Below, in pieces: positions 44,801-56,203 of a stretch of 64,000 nucleotides of DNA. The notes beneath the pieces are model-generated. The model was not told the origin of the DNA, ran no database searches, and worked only from the letters and a program-made list of their open reading frames with translations. A program made the position numbers and the translations under genes. The stretch spans positions 33,668,001 to 33,732,000 of the forward strand of contig OX485804.1 of the NCBI GenBank assembly GCA_950295325.1, read 5' to 3'. Source of the stretch: Polytrichum commune (taxonomy: Eukaryota > Streptophyta > Polytrichopsida > Polytrichales > Polytrichaceae). Within the stretch, counting starts at the first letter, position 1. Each line of letters begins with the position of its first letter.

Positions 44801-46218
44801 AATTAAGAATGCTAATTAAATCGAGACAATTGAATACACCAAAGTACTTTCGGCTTTGATAAAAGAAACAAAATGGGTTACTACATGTAACACTATTGAC
44901 TATGGGTGCGTCAATGCTTGCACAATGCACAAGGTCCAAGCAAAATGAACTCATTGCCATACTATTACCTGGGTAAATTGTGTGAGAATGAGAGATTGTC
45001 ACCAAATGCATGTATTATGGTTGAGAGGCTTGTGAACTGTTATGTGTATGTGTATGAATTGTTTACTCAAAATACTAAATGATTTGAAATGAACCTAACA
45101 TTGTCTTAATAAAACTTATATGAGATAACTAGACTATACAAAGATTACTTTTTAAGTCTTCCGTAAGTGTTTCCATAGGTATTGTCGTATCCAAAATCTA
45201 AACCACGTGAAGGCATGAGTGTTATTAGCTTCTGTAGAGGTTAGATACCTCGTATATCATTTACTTATCTACAACAACAACAACAACAACAATAATAATA
45301 ATAAGGAACACTAGTGCTTTTTAAACCAATATGCTTAGTCCTTTCACCCTTTCCAAGTCATGTTTGTGTGACCATTGGGGGGGGGGGTGGGGGAGGGGAT
45401 ATAGTACCTATTTTTTGGGATTGGTCAAGTAGGACTGGGGATTGTCTCTTTTTGAGTTTTTTATTGTTCAAGATAATGTATCCAATGGAGATTTGTGAGA
45501 GAGTATCCATGAGTTTGTGAATTTATTTGGGTAGGGATTTTGACGTATGTGAGGCTTTTGGTGGTTGGGGTGTGAATGGTTCCATGAATTCTAGTTATGA
45601 TCATGGGTGGGAGGACTTGCCACCCTTGTTGGGTGAGTAGTGGGAGGAGTACGGTGTATTTGTCAAGTCTTCTTGTTGTGACTTCCAAGGGAAATCAATT
45701 GTTGCAATATTTGAATTCATGCATGCACAATAGATCTAATTCAAGTGATTGCTTATTCCAATTGAAGCCTTAACTTGAACATGCAGGCATGCGTTTATGA
45801 TGAAGGGTTTACCGAACTCTTATCAATAGCTTATTGGTAAACAATTGTTTGTTGGACAAGTGCCATCTACACTCCCAAGGTACATGTCCAATGAATGGAA
45901 AAATGAAGCAATGCTAATGCGGGATCACTTTCCCGCCAAATTTTAGCAGTACCAACTTCCCACTGCAAAAAAACAATAGTCTTAAATTGAGAAACCAATC
46001 TTCAAGCGTGGGCCCAATCTTGAGGGTTGTTTTTAACCTCAAGTTTCTTGGACATGAACCCCGACCCGGACCCGGACCCACCCAACCGCACAATAACGGA
46101 GTTGGCTACTACACTTTCGTGGTAGTACTCAACAACCCTAGTTACGAGTTATAAGGGCTAGACATGACCGGCCCAAATGTTGTGAGGACAAATCCCCACC
46201 TTGACTTAATGTCATGTG
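41880..46218. other. Gene-free DNA
   Basis: No recognisable exon. Contains a 13-base G run at 42329-42341, a (CAA)n/(TAA)n microsatellite at 45271-45303 and an 11-base G run at 45377-45387. Confidence 0.4.
45271..45303. repeat. (CAA)n(TAA)n compound microsatellite
   Basis: About seven CAA units followed by four AAT units. Confidence 0.9.
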
Positions 46219-46639
46219 TACAACACGGGGAGGTCACTCCATTGTCAAGTTGAAAACCACGTGTGAACAAAAAAAATATACTTTCTCTAAGTTGCATTAA
46301 CAAAATGGGTCAAACTTTTATCAAAAAACATTTATGAGTACATATACATGGTATCTATTACATAATAAAAATTGATAACCAAAATTGATAATTTGTTTTT
46401 TCTAGAAAATATACCGTTTCTAACTATAATGACGCAAAATTGAACTAAAAAAATTACTAGAAAAAATAGAGATGACTAAAAATTTCAAAAAATATATACA
46501 AAAGATATTATCAATGGATATGTATATATAGAAAAATATCATAATTTAAAAAATTATCTATGGCATATAATATAGGGGTAGCAAACTTTGTTCGCACGTG
46601 GTTTTCAACTTGACAATGGAGTGACCTCCCCGTGGTGTA
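46219..46639. mobile_element. 421-bp element with ~52-bp TIRs
   Basis: Left arm 46219-46270 (TACAACACGGGGAGGTCACT) and right arm 46588-46639 are inverted copies with about two or three differences across 52 bp. The 317 bp between them is very AT-rich and non-coding. The outermost TA may be the target duplication. High arm identity means recent insertion or recent transposition activity. Confidence 0.88.
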
Positions 46640-48930
46640 CAAAACTAAAAATATTGCAGTATGAGAAAGTTAAAATTTGGTAATATGACAAGTGGGACCA
46701 AGATGTCCCACTTAGGATCAAAAATATTCCAACATGTTCATAAAGCAATTCCAAAAGGAATCAACAATTCTATTTCTTTTACAAACTTGCCAATTGATAA
46801 AATCGCAACCAAATGTCTCAAAAAGTTATGTTTTTAATGTTGTAGCTGTATTCACGAGGCAAATTTGAACAAACACGTCACCTTCCAAAGTTTGTCATGT
46901 TCATGAGGTTGGATTGTATCCATGGGCAAACAATGACACCAATAGGTAATAACTTATGAAAATTCAACAAAGTTTGTACACAAAAGTCCTCCTTTCAAGT
47001 GCGAAACCCTCAAAGATGAAAACATCTTCTTCATTTTTGAAGGTTCTCGTCTTCAACCAAAACACCAAACGATCTTAGTTGTGTGCTCACATTTTGAGAA
47101 TATGATTATGAATAAACATCGTTTGGAAAGCTATCGGGAACATGAACAAGATGGACTTTTCGATTCTCTCGTTTGAATGAAAAGTGAGAATTTGTGATAC
47201 TCAACAATTTTGGCATAGGCATTCAAAGTAGTAGTACATGAATGATGCATTTGAAGGGATGAAAACAATGAACTACGGATATTTTTGTGCGGTTGTAATC
47301 AGGTTTAGGAGCCCTAAGTTAGTTACAACTAGCGTCTTTGGCGTCGCCATAAAGAGGGTAGGCGCGCAAAGGTAGGCATGTTTTCCTTAGATAGATTGAG
47401 TGCAAAGAAACAAACAATGGCATTGTCTCCCTCAACATATTTATTACCTTCAAGATTCTTTCTCAAAGATTCAAAGTAATCTTGGAAGGTGTAAAGCAAA
47501 GAGAATGGTTGTCGTAAGGGGTGATTCCTAGACTTCAACTTAACATTGGAGTGTTTCTTGAAGCATGAGTGTATTACATTGTTATGGAATTGTATCCACA
47601 ATTAGAATTAGAAACATTGTGCAAGCATAGTCATGTAGTGTTTACCTTATTATGACATCAATGCATTGTGAGTTTGTGTTGATTGATATTGTGTTGTGTG
47701 TGTAAGTGCTACATTGTTGAGTGGAATCAAAATCGCCAAGGACATAGTTGGATAATAATTGTCTGCAACATTTAGTATTGAACTTCCAAATGTTGACAAT
47801 TGAGAATGACTAGGTAATCTGTGTAACAAAAACCAAAATGAAAATAGAATGAAGAGTGAAATGACACAAAGTTATGAAATATATGTGAGTGCAAATTAAA
47901 AAATCAGCTAGATTGGGTAGTTGATTAAGATAATTAGTAAGCAAAAAAAGGAATTAAAGTATAATATGCCAACAATTAGATATTGAGGTCTTTGTGAGGT
48001 TAGAATAAAACTCGGGACACAATTTATCTAAGCAAATGATAAAGAAACAATCCATTGATGATGGAGATAGTGTAATACCTTGTGAGAGAGTTACCGTGAA
48101 TCAATTTGTGAAAGAGACCTCTTGAAGATTGTTGATACATGTGAGAGGTAAAGTAAGAAAGTTAGGATGAATCGTGTGATTAAGCTCATACTTACATTCA
48201 AGGAGACAAATATACTTGTTTTTTGTATTTATATGTTGGATGTTAAATGACAAAGTCACTTTACAAACTCAAAGTGATGAGGATAGGTTATATTTATGAT
48301 TATTGGAGTAATTGTTGGAGAGAGAAGTTCAAAATGTCAAACTATTGTGCATTGTACTAAGAGGACGAACTTTGGCCAATCATGTTCACTTAGGCATGCG
48401 TCATCTTAGAATTGAGTAATGTATGAAAGTATCACTTTGTTTGGTAATTTATGATTTGTGAAAGTCACTGAGAATTGTAACCTAATAAACTGTGGTATTG
48501 TTGCAATTTAGTGTATTGTTGATGTGGTGAGTTGATGCAAGGCGATCATGATTATAGATTGGCTTTGGCATTAGCTACTTATTGCATGGTTGTAAATTAT
48601 ACTCAAACAATGGATTGAATGTATAAACAATTCGTCTTGCATAGAAAATAAAATAAAATAGACCAACTAATAGAGGAACGGGATGTCATTTGACAATGAG
48701 TTGGCCAATGGACACATAGACTATTGTTACATTTAGGATCATTATTACCAGAGACTACATCTCTACTTTAGAATCACAAAACATAAACATAGAAATCCCA
48801 TTTAAAGGAGGAGTTAAAATGAGACATTGATTCTAAGATCTCGAGAAAAAATCTCGAGGGAAGGAAGAGTTAGTTTCATGTCAATTGAGTTGTCAAAGTG
48901 AAATAACTCATCTTTTGTCTTATTCATGAC
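46640..48930. other. Gene-free AT-rich DNA
   Basis: No exon, RNA gene or clear repeat identified on either strand. Confidence 0.4.
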
Positions 48931-48933
48931 TTA

Positions 48934-49307
48934 GGGCCGGTTTACACTACGGTGGAGAAGGCCTCTGGTCGGTCAAGAATGCTTGGCCAAGACATGGTTA
49001 TATGAGGCAAATGGTGGATGTGCCGGAGAAGAATTAAAGGCAATAAAATATTTTTATTGAGTTGGGCTTCTCCGGAGGAGGAGTTTCTTGTCCGGCCTCT
49101 TGAGGCCGGAGAAGCCCAACTCCAAAAAGTGTCGCCATGTAGGCGGCCATGTCATTTTATCATCCATGAGAAAAGTTCACCACCATTGTTTTCTTCACCT
49201 AGTGTAAACACCCACCGGTCAAGAGTTGCATTTTCGACCAATCACAATTGAGAAACGCCCTTTTTTTCATGACCGGTGGACTTCTCCACCGTAGTGTAAA
49301 CCGGCCC
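48934..49307. mobile_element. 374-bp Tourist-like MITE, GGGCCGGTTTACAC family, TSD TTA
   Basis: Both ends begin with the same 27 bp (GGGCCGGTTTACACTACGGT, then GGAGAAG) in inverse orientation, and similarity continues inward with a few changes. Perfect TTA duplications at 48931-48933 and 49308-49310. An internal hairpin pairs GGGCTTCTCCGG (about 49062) with CCGGAGAAGCCC (about 49105). The intact TIRs suggest a young copy. Confidence 0.93.
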
Positions 49308-49666
49308 TTATATTGTTACAAATTTATGTAAGAAATATGATCAGACTTTGTATCGATTTATATATATATATATAGATGGTGTATAAAACATTCTGAATTT
49401 CTAAATAAAGATTGTGTCAAATTGATTGATCAAGATTTGATGAGTTATAGCTTGTTGGGAGGTTTATGAGGATTCAAGCCTACATAGAAGCCTCTTATGA
49501 TTTGCTTGAGCAACATAAGATCACAACATGAACACCAAAGGACCTTGAACTTTGAGAACTCGCCACATTCGAACAATCGAGCATAATTGGTTGAGTGGTA
49601 GCTCATTTGGTTACCGACACTTATTGAGTAGAGTTACCCTTGTACCATAGCAATCTTGACACTAAA

Positions 49667-50180
49667 GGCCCATCCTCACATGGCTTTATCAAATAACCAA
49701 AGTTTTTTCAGAAAACTAGGTAAAGCTCTCTCGGTTATAGCCGAGGCACCCGGCTGTACCAATGCACCTAAAAGAACTTGCTCCGGAGATTTTCAAGTAG
49801 ATTCTAGTTAAGTAGTTTTCACGCATGTTCGTTGTTTTGTCTACCAAGCAATGAGTCACATCTTGGATAGATTTCGTCCCATCTCCAAATGCTTTACCAC
49901 TCGTCTATCTTACCATCTGTTTTTGTTAATGAAGCTCCTCGTGTCCTCATAGCTAATAAGACTAAAAGCAACCAATCACAAAGGCAGGAGGCGACACCTT
50001 TAAAAGCCCTACAATGTTGCCTCATGTCTAGGTACCAATGGGAGGGTCGGTGCTTCATGCTTATGAAAACCTCCACTTTTAAACCATGCCACGTCCTTTG
50101 CCAATTGGGCTTGGATTAGATAGATCCGATGGTGTAGAACGAACTTGTAGGCTAGGTTGAAGTCATGTGGGAAAGGGGCA
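49667..50180. mobile_element. Second copy of the TGCCCCCTTCCCACC element
   Basis: Colinear with 39158-39680 over its length: AAATAACCAAAGT, CCAATGCACCTA, AGATTTTCAAGTAG, CTACCAAGCAATGA, TTTTTGTTAATG, GGGAGGGTCGGTGCTT. TIRs are eroded on the left (GGCCCATCCTCACATGG) and better kept on the right (GTGGGAAAGGGGCA). Confidence 0.8.
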
Positions 50181-50726
50181 TAAGCGAAAGTGCCACGTGT
50201 CACAATAATTCTAATCCAAAACCCTTAGTACTTAGAGTTGGTGTTCCATACACATAAAAATGGGCTTCAACATGCGATATATTATGTTGAACATGCCATT
50301 GCTCACTTTGTACATTAACACTACACCGTTGCTTCGTTTGAGCAAGGCTCGAGCACAATTTGGGTATCCAATAAATCCACTTTGTTTGAAAGGCTGGCAA
50401 ACGGATACGTCATAGGTCTTTGGAGATTTTGAAGAACTTTGCAACACACGCCCCTTGTGTGCTTTATTCTAAGTTAGAAAACAAGCTCACAATCTCGTTG
50501 CAATACATGTGGTGGCTTTTTGGGTGGTCCTTGGAGATGACGTCAAGCATGATAATACTGCCTAATCCGAGGGGTATTCAAGTTCATGTACCAAAGGCGT
50601 TACAACACCAAATTCCAAAAGCCAAGGGAGGAAGGGAGGAGTGCGATAGAAGAAAGGGGGGACAATGCAAGGATAGAAAAATTCCCATAAAAGAACGACA
50701 AGAGGTTATCAAAGGATTGGCTTCAT

Positions 50727-50837
50727 AACATTATTCAGACCCATAACATTGTTTTGTGAGACTGACAATATTCCACATAATATTTTGTGAAATTTTTGTT
50801 AGTCCTACAAAACATTGTTATGGATTTGAATAATGTT
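50727..50837. mobile_element. 111-bp palindromic hairpin element
   Basis: Arms AACATTATTCAGACCCATAA and the inverse AACATTATTCAAATCCATAA continue through ACA(T/A)TGTTTTGT over about 45 bp. Same family as the better-preserved copy at 60610-60756. Confidence 0.75.
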
Positions 50838-53800
50838 CTTGTTGTTGGCCTAAACTCAGTTTGAACTTAAGTTGTACTTTCTCCTTGCGTTTTTCAACAT
50901 AACAACATTTTATAGAGCATCTAAGATGCAACGCGTATGGAGTCACACATGTTTGAGAACATTGTGATTAAAACAAAGATTAGTTGGTCAAAGTCAAATT
51001 AGTACGTGCCATATTGTGTGCCTAACCTTGGGGAGTTTGGTTTCATCTCCTACCCAAGACGAATGTTTTATAAATTAAAACCATTATTTGTTGAAACTTA
51101 AATGTTATTGGTTACAAGGATAAGGAAAGTCAATACTTGTTACTTTCCACTTGGACAGACCTAATGATGCAAACAAATTTAACTTTCATCAATCACATCT
51201 ATTTTACAAAAAAATCCCAAAACCACTCATATAGTTCTCCCGGGGTGGTTGTATTTTGGTTCCTCTTCTTGCACTTGAAAATTTCAAATTGTGCCCCCCC
51301 CCCCAAAAAAAAAACAAACAAAATCACTCGCATAAACCACCTCATGGATGTGATAATACACTGGAGAAGGAGGGAAATAAAATAAATTAATAAAGATGTA
51401 TTTATTTGAGCATGTTAAGGTGTGACAAGAACGGTGAAGCGATGCCCACTACCACCACAATGTCTTCCATCCCATATACATAAGTTAGAACCTAGTTCTA
51501 TGTGCATGGTTGGAATGATTGAGTGTAGTTGAGTAACTAAACTAATAAGGTATAGGGTGCTTAAATCAAAACTATAAGCTATTGCACATACATATGGCTA
51601 CGTGGTTCATATAAACAAAATAGTAGCCTTTGGATTGAACAGAGGCGTAAAGAAAGAAAAAATTAGCCTCAATTAATATTCAAAGTCAAAGCCGCTAGCT
51701 TCCTTAAACCAATCCCCAGGTCCCATGTGTGATGACCTTGCATATGATGAGGAGTCCCCCCCCCCCCCACCTTTTCGTTGCTTAGAACCAACACAAGATT
51801 GCCTAGAAGCAACACAACATGGTTGGGTACTAGACGCAAGCTAGATTAAAGCGTGACTAGTAATGGTGCACAGAGCCACGTGGCCACCTCTTGATCCCCA
51901 CCTAATTCACTTGCAAAACCACCATCTTACAACTTGGGTACCGACCTCCTTTATGCCTAGAATTGACCCCCTTCGTGCCCATAATCGACCCCCTTTGTGC
52001 TTTGTGGGCCTTACCTCCTTGGCTTTGTGAATAGAGTAGAGGCATCCATAATCAATCACTTAAGAGATGCTCCACTGGATTTGGAGAAGTATAAGGAGGT
52101 GCACAAATTTATTGTGTAGGAAGAAAGAAATGAGAAGATTGCAATTTTTGGTAGTTTCAATCTCGAATTGAAATTACTGTGAAATTTTGAAACCAAAAGT
52201 TGGTCAAACATATTACCAATGTCTAGAGTATGTCATAACCGCTCATTCACCCTCACTCAACACCATGACATGTGTCACGATACTATTGGTTCCGATCTTA
52301 TTGAAATGAATTGCCAACTTGATCAAAAGTCCAATACCTTATAGATTGCTGATGGGGTCCCAATCAAGAATAGGTGCCTCTACTATAGAATAGCTAGAAC
52401 CGTCCCGTCCCCCACCCTAGTAAATATTACAGCTAGAACAAGCACTAACATACCAACCTAATATGGAGTGGAGACCGTTACCTACCCTATACGGTGTCAA
52501 CAGAGGCCAGTAGGAGATGGCGCCACTAATGACACCTAAAACTGCGACTTCGTGGACCCATGCACTCCCACACCATGGGAAACAAGTCAAGGTAATAAAA
52601 CGTTGGCAATTGGGAGGCGTTTATAGGTTTCGGTTTTACAAGTTGGGTGTTAGTTTAGCACCCTCTACGTTGCTTATTTATTTGTTTAGCTCCGACAAGA
52701 GCAGCCTTGAGTGTGGACCAACTAACTAAACCTTGAGAACTGTTTCGACTTTGAATGGGGACTTAACATAGAACCACTTGCGGAAGGCTAACTATAGCTT
52801 CCTAGAGCCACTTGCCGAAGATTGCTTTGGCATGCACAAGTACTTGTATCTCTTATAGGGAATATAAATATCTGCCCGGGCCCGACACTACTTTGAGCTC
52901 CCCCCCCCCACCACCACACTTACCGAAGTCGGAAGGTATATATAGTAAAAACTTTATATCCATAGATTTGTAGTTCATTCATCTCACGTAGCTCCTTCTA
53001 CCCTAATACGGGGCCTTTGATGTTGATTACGGGGTCAAGTCATCTAGAAAATAACGGAAATCACATGCTATAATGTAATTGACTGCGTTTTCACTTTGGG
53101 TAATGTTTATGGGGAGTTTGACTCACAGAGGTGCTAAGTGTCTAGCCCTCGTCCGTGATTTGATGAGACCATCTTGCTGACATTGTTATTGCCAAGGTGT
53201 TTATGGTCGTCGTGCAAGATGGTTCCATATCCGGTGGAGCTGCCTACACTAGGGTACACTTGCACCACCTAGTTAAGGAACACCGTACAAGTACTTGACC
53301 TGCGATTAGAAGGAGACAATTAGACAAATCGAAATTGAAGCCATAGCCACTTTCCTCGTAGTTTGTTGGAACTCAATCCCTCCTACCCATAATGTTCTTC
53401 GTTAGAGGTGTCCTGAAAGTCCCTCAAAGTGCGACAAGAACGTGGGTTAAGAGCTCCTTAGTTCGTCACACATTGAAGGCCATTTTTGGAAGTTGGATGA
53501 AACGTTAGGGACTTCCTATTTTCATCTTTCAAACTTTGAGAGAGTTTTAAGATCTAAAATAGGATATGCGCATGGGATCGGCTACCCTAATTCCCAGACC
53601 GGCTTGTGCAAGGCTAGGTTGGCATGCTCGTCCTAGTAGGACATGTTCGAAAGCCGGTTTATAAAATTCCAACACCACTCCTTTGTTGTGTGTGGTAATT
53701 TCAACATTAAGAAAACATGGGTGACTTTTTGTCGATTCTCATAAACTTAAGGTTCGGGACTAAACCCATGGTTTCATCTCCTTTACTTTACAAATAACTC

Positions 53801-54404
53801 ATATGTTTCACAATGTCTAACAAATTGCAATCTTTTTCATTATTGGCCATGTCTCGAATAACAATTAAATTAATAACGTAAGGTTGTAACCGACGCAAAC
53901 CGTAACAATGCTTCATCTTCAAGTAGTTTTAATCTTTTTAAATTTCAATGGCGAAAATGCACTTAAAATTGAGAATTAGTGGGAGCTCAAAAAATAACAC
54001 GTCTTTCAAAGGTGTCTCACACCAAATCTCCCCCCAAGGGCTCGTGCAAATACTCTCACTACCTACAAGGTTGGCCATGTCATTAGCGTAGACCAGAATT
54101 TAGTTATAGGAGTTCGACATGCTTAAAAAATCATAGGTGATAAGAAATTATCATAACCTTATTCTATTTGTATTACACCGAGAATGTGTTGACAAATTTA
54201 AATGCACAATGAATTTCAAAAGCAAAGTTCAAGAAAAATGCATTGGAATCTAGAATGTGCTAAAGTAGCTCCTACTTTTGAATGATATTGCAATTTCTTT
54301 GTCCGAGTTTAGGGTTTTACTACATTATATAGTCTCCCCCCCCCCCACAGCCCGAAATACAGATTATCATCATAGACAATGGCACAAAGGAAATTTGGCG
54401 AACT
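50838..54404. other. Gene-free DNA
   Basis: No exon recognised. Contains C runs at 51294-51304, 51756-51768, 52900-52909 and 54336-54346. Confidence 0.4.
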
Positions 54405-54407
54405 TTA

Positions 54408-54906
54408 GGGCCACCTCACACACGAGACTGAGGGCCCATGACCATTACACTTCAAGCACTCTCATTGATGGAAAAGGCGGAGCCGGTCCAAGTTCGCTTC
54501 ACACTACGCTTGAAGGACCGACGGAGTATGTGAATGCAAGATACATGTAAAGTCTACACAGATTCCTACATGGCGTCAAATGGATCATGTTTCATGGTCA
54601 TGTGGACTATATCCAAAACCCACCTCTTGGAGGTAGGTCTAACACAAAACCAGGAGACCACAACATTCCAGACGTTCACAACCGTTGATTTATTCTATTT
54701 TATCATGTGTGAGGACTTGTATGAATACAAATTCATTGAAAGAGCAATTGGCTGAGGGCCCAGTCACATATGGCTTCACACTACAGTTGAGGGTCCGTGA
54801 CCACACTACATGATTTTGAAGGTGTCTTGGGACGGCCTTTGGACACTTCCTTTTGGGCTCTCACAATTTCATGGTCACGGCTCTTGGCTTGTGTGTGAAG
54901 TGGCCC
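54408..54906. mobile_element. 499-bp Tourist-like MITE, GGGCCACTTCACAC family
   Basis: Starts GGGCCACCTCACACACGAG and ends GTGTGTGAAGTGGCCC. TTA on the left, TTG on the right. Near-identical along its length to 62932-63435 and to the inverse of 40023-40525. A 14-base G run follows shortly after the right end (54913-54926). Confidence 0.9.
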
Positions 54907-55689
54907 TTGGGAGGGGGGGGGGGGGGCAACAACATTACTAGTGGAAGTAGGTCATTTAGTTGGGCTCGGCATATATGAGGCTTATATTGCTAGACAAATC
55001 CGGCAATCATATGCAAATATCCATGGTGGGTGAGGTTGCACACGAGTAGCCAATCCATGAACTAAATAAATTTGGAGATTTCAAGCTCCCAATATTTGGC
55101 ATTGGTTGCACACTTTGTGGTGAAGTCCGACAATAACTTCCCGACTAAGAGACATTGTTTACTCCTACGTTGTTGATAGTTTTTAAAAACATAATAGAGC
55201 GAGTGTTACGGGATGAATGAAGGTTTATTATCCATTCCCACGGCCTTTATAAATGACGGTAGGATTGACCAATCACCTTTGTAGTTTATCGGTTACATTC
55301 AACTCCTTTGTAGAGCCTACCCTATAAATCGCACCGACTCTATAAATCGGCTTGGACTTTCATCCAAGGACTACATCTCAATGTATCCATCTTTCAAGAA
55401 AAGAACATGACTAGTTTGTTTGACGTGTATCTCACATTCTTCGATCCTCATCAAGGTTGGCTCCCAACCAAGATGAATTGTGTTTTGCCTTTTGAAAAGG
55501 AAAAAAGAAACTTCTACTTTGATGGGGATCCTAGTTCGTAAAGATACCCGTTCCCAACATCGGGAAACGCTCCATGGAAGATCGGGATTCCCACCTCTTG
55601 TGTGATGCACGACATTGGTTTCTCCGTAGCTTACCGCTCTCGACATTATTGACAAGGCTCATAAAAACAACCACACGAATGCGGGTAAC
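54907..55689. other. Gene-free DNA
   Basis: Starts with a 14-base G run; otherwise nothing recognisable. Confidence 0.4.
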
Positions 55690-55692
55690 TAA

Positions 55693-56200
55693 GGGCGGGT
55701 TTAGACTTGGAGTCAGGGCTAAAAAAATGGGTTGGGGTGCAAGAAATCCACTCCTCTCATTGGTAGAGAGGCTGGGACTCGCCTCTTCAAGTTTACACCA
55801 TGAGTTGGGGCCAATTAACAAATAAATTATTTTATTCATCATGACAATGGCCTCAAGCCTTGGAAAAGAGAGCTCCCAACCTTGTGGACTGTTTCCCTCT
55901 AGTTGAGGCCATTGTCAGAGCTTTTATTTGCTTGTAGTAGTTTATTCTTTGAGCATTGAATAGGAGGGGAGAAATTCTAAATTTATTATACTTTAATCAT
56001 TATCCATCAATCAATCGATGACCCTCTCATAATTGCAGCCTCCAAATGGCCCCAACCCCATCTAAATAGGTTTACATATGAAAGCAATGAATGGAGTTAG
56101 GTTACTTTCTTATTAATGGCCTTGGGGGCCCATTTGCATGCCACATGGGACATATTGGCCTTCGTTCACCATGGCCCTGGCCCCAAGTCTAAACAAGCCC
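55693..56200. mobile_element. 508-bp Tourist-like MITE, GGGC(G/T)GGTTTAGACTTGG family, TSD TAA
   Basis: Left end GGGCGGGTTTAGACTTGGAG and reverse complement of the right end GGGCTTGTTTAGACTTGGGG. Perfect TAA duplications at 55690-55692 and 56201-56203. An inner inverted pair (TGGCCTCAAGC and GTTGAGGCCATTG) lies near 55848-55916. Confidence 0.9.
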
Positions 56201-56203
56201 TAA

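Noticed and set aside
49560-49660. tRNA-like text (GTTGAGTGGTAGCTCA)
   Set aside because: I could not pair acceptor and T arms or find a GGTTCGA-type T loop at the right distance; no tRNA is supported anywhere in the window.
50420-50728. 102-codon plus-strand open frame with a basic C-terminus
   Set aside because: No splice context, no recognisable domain and surrounded by gene-free repeats; treated as chance.
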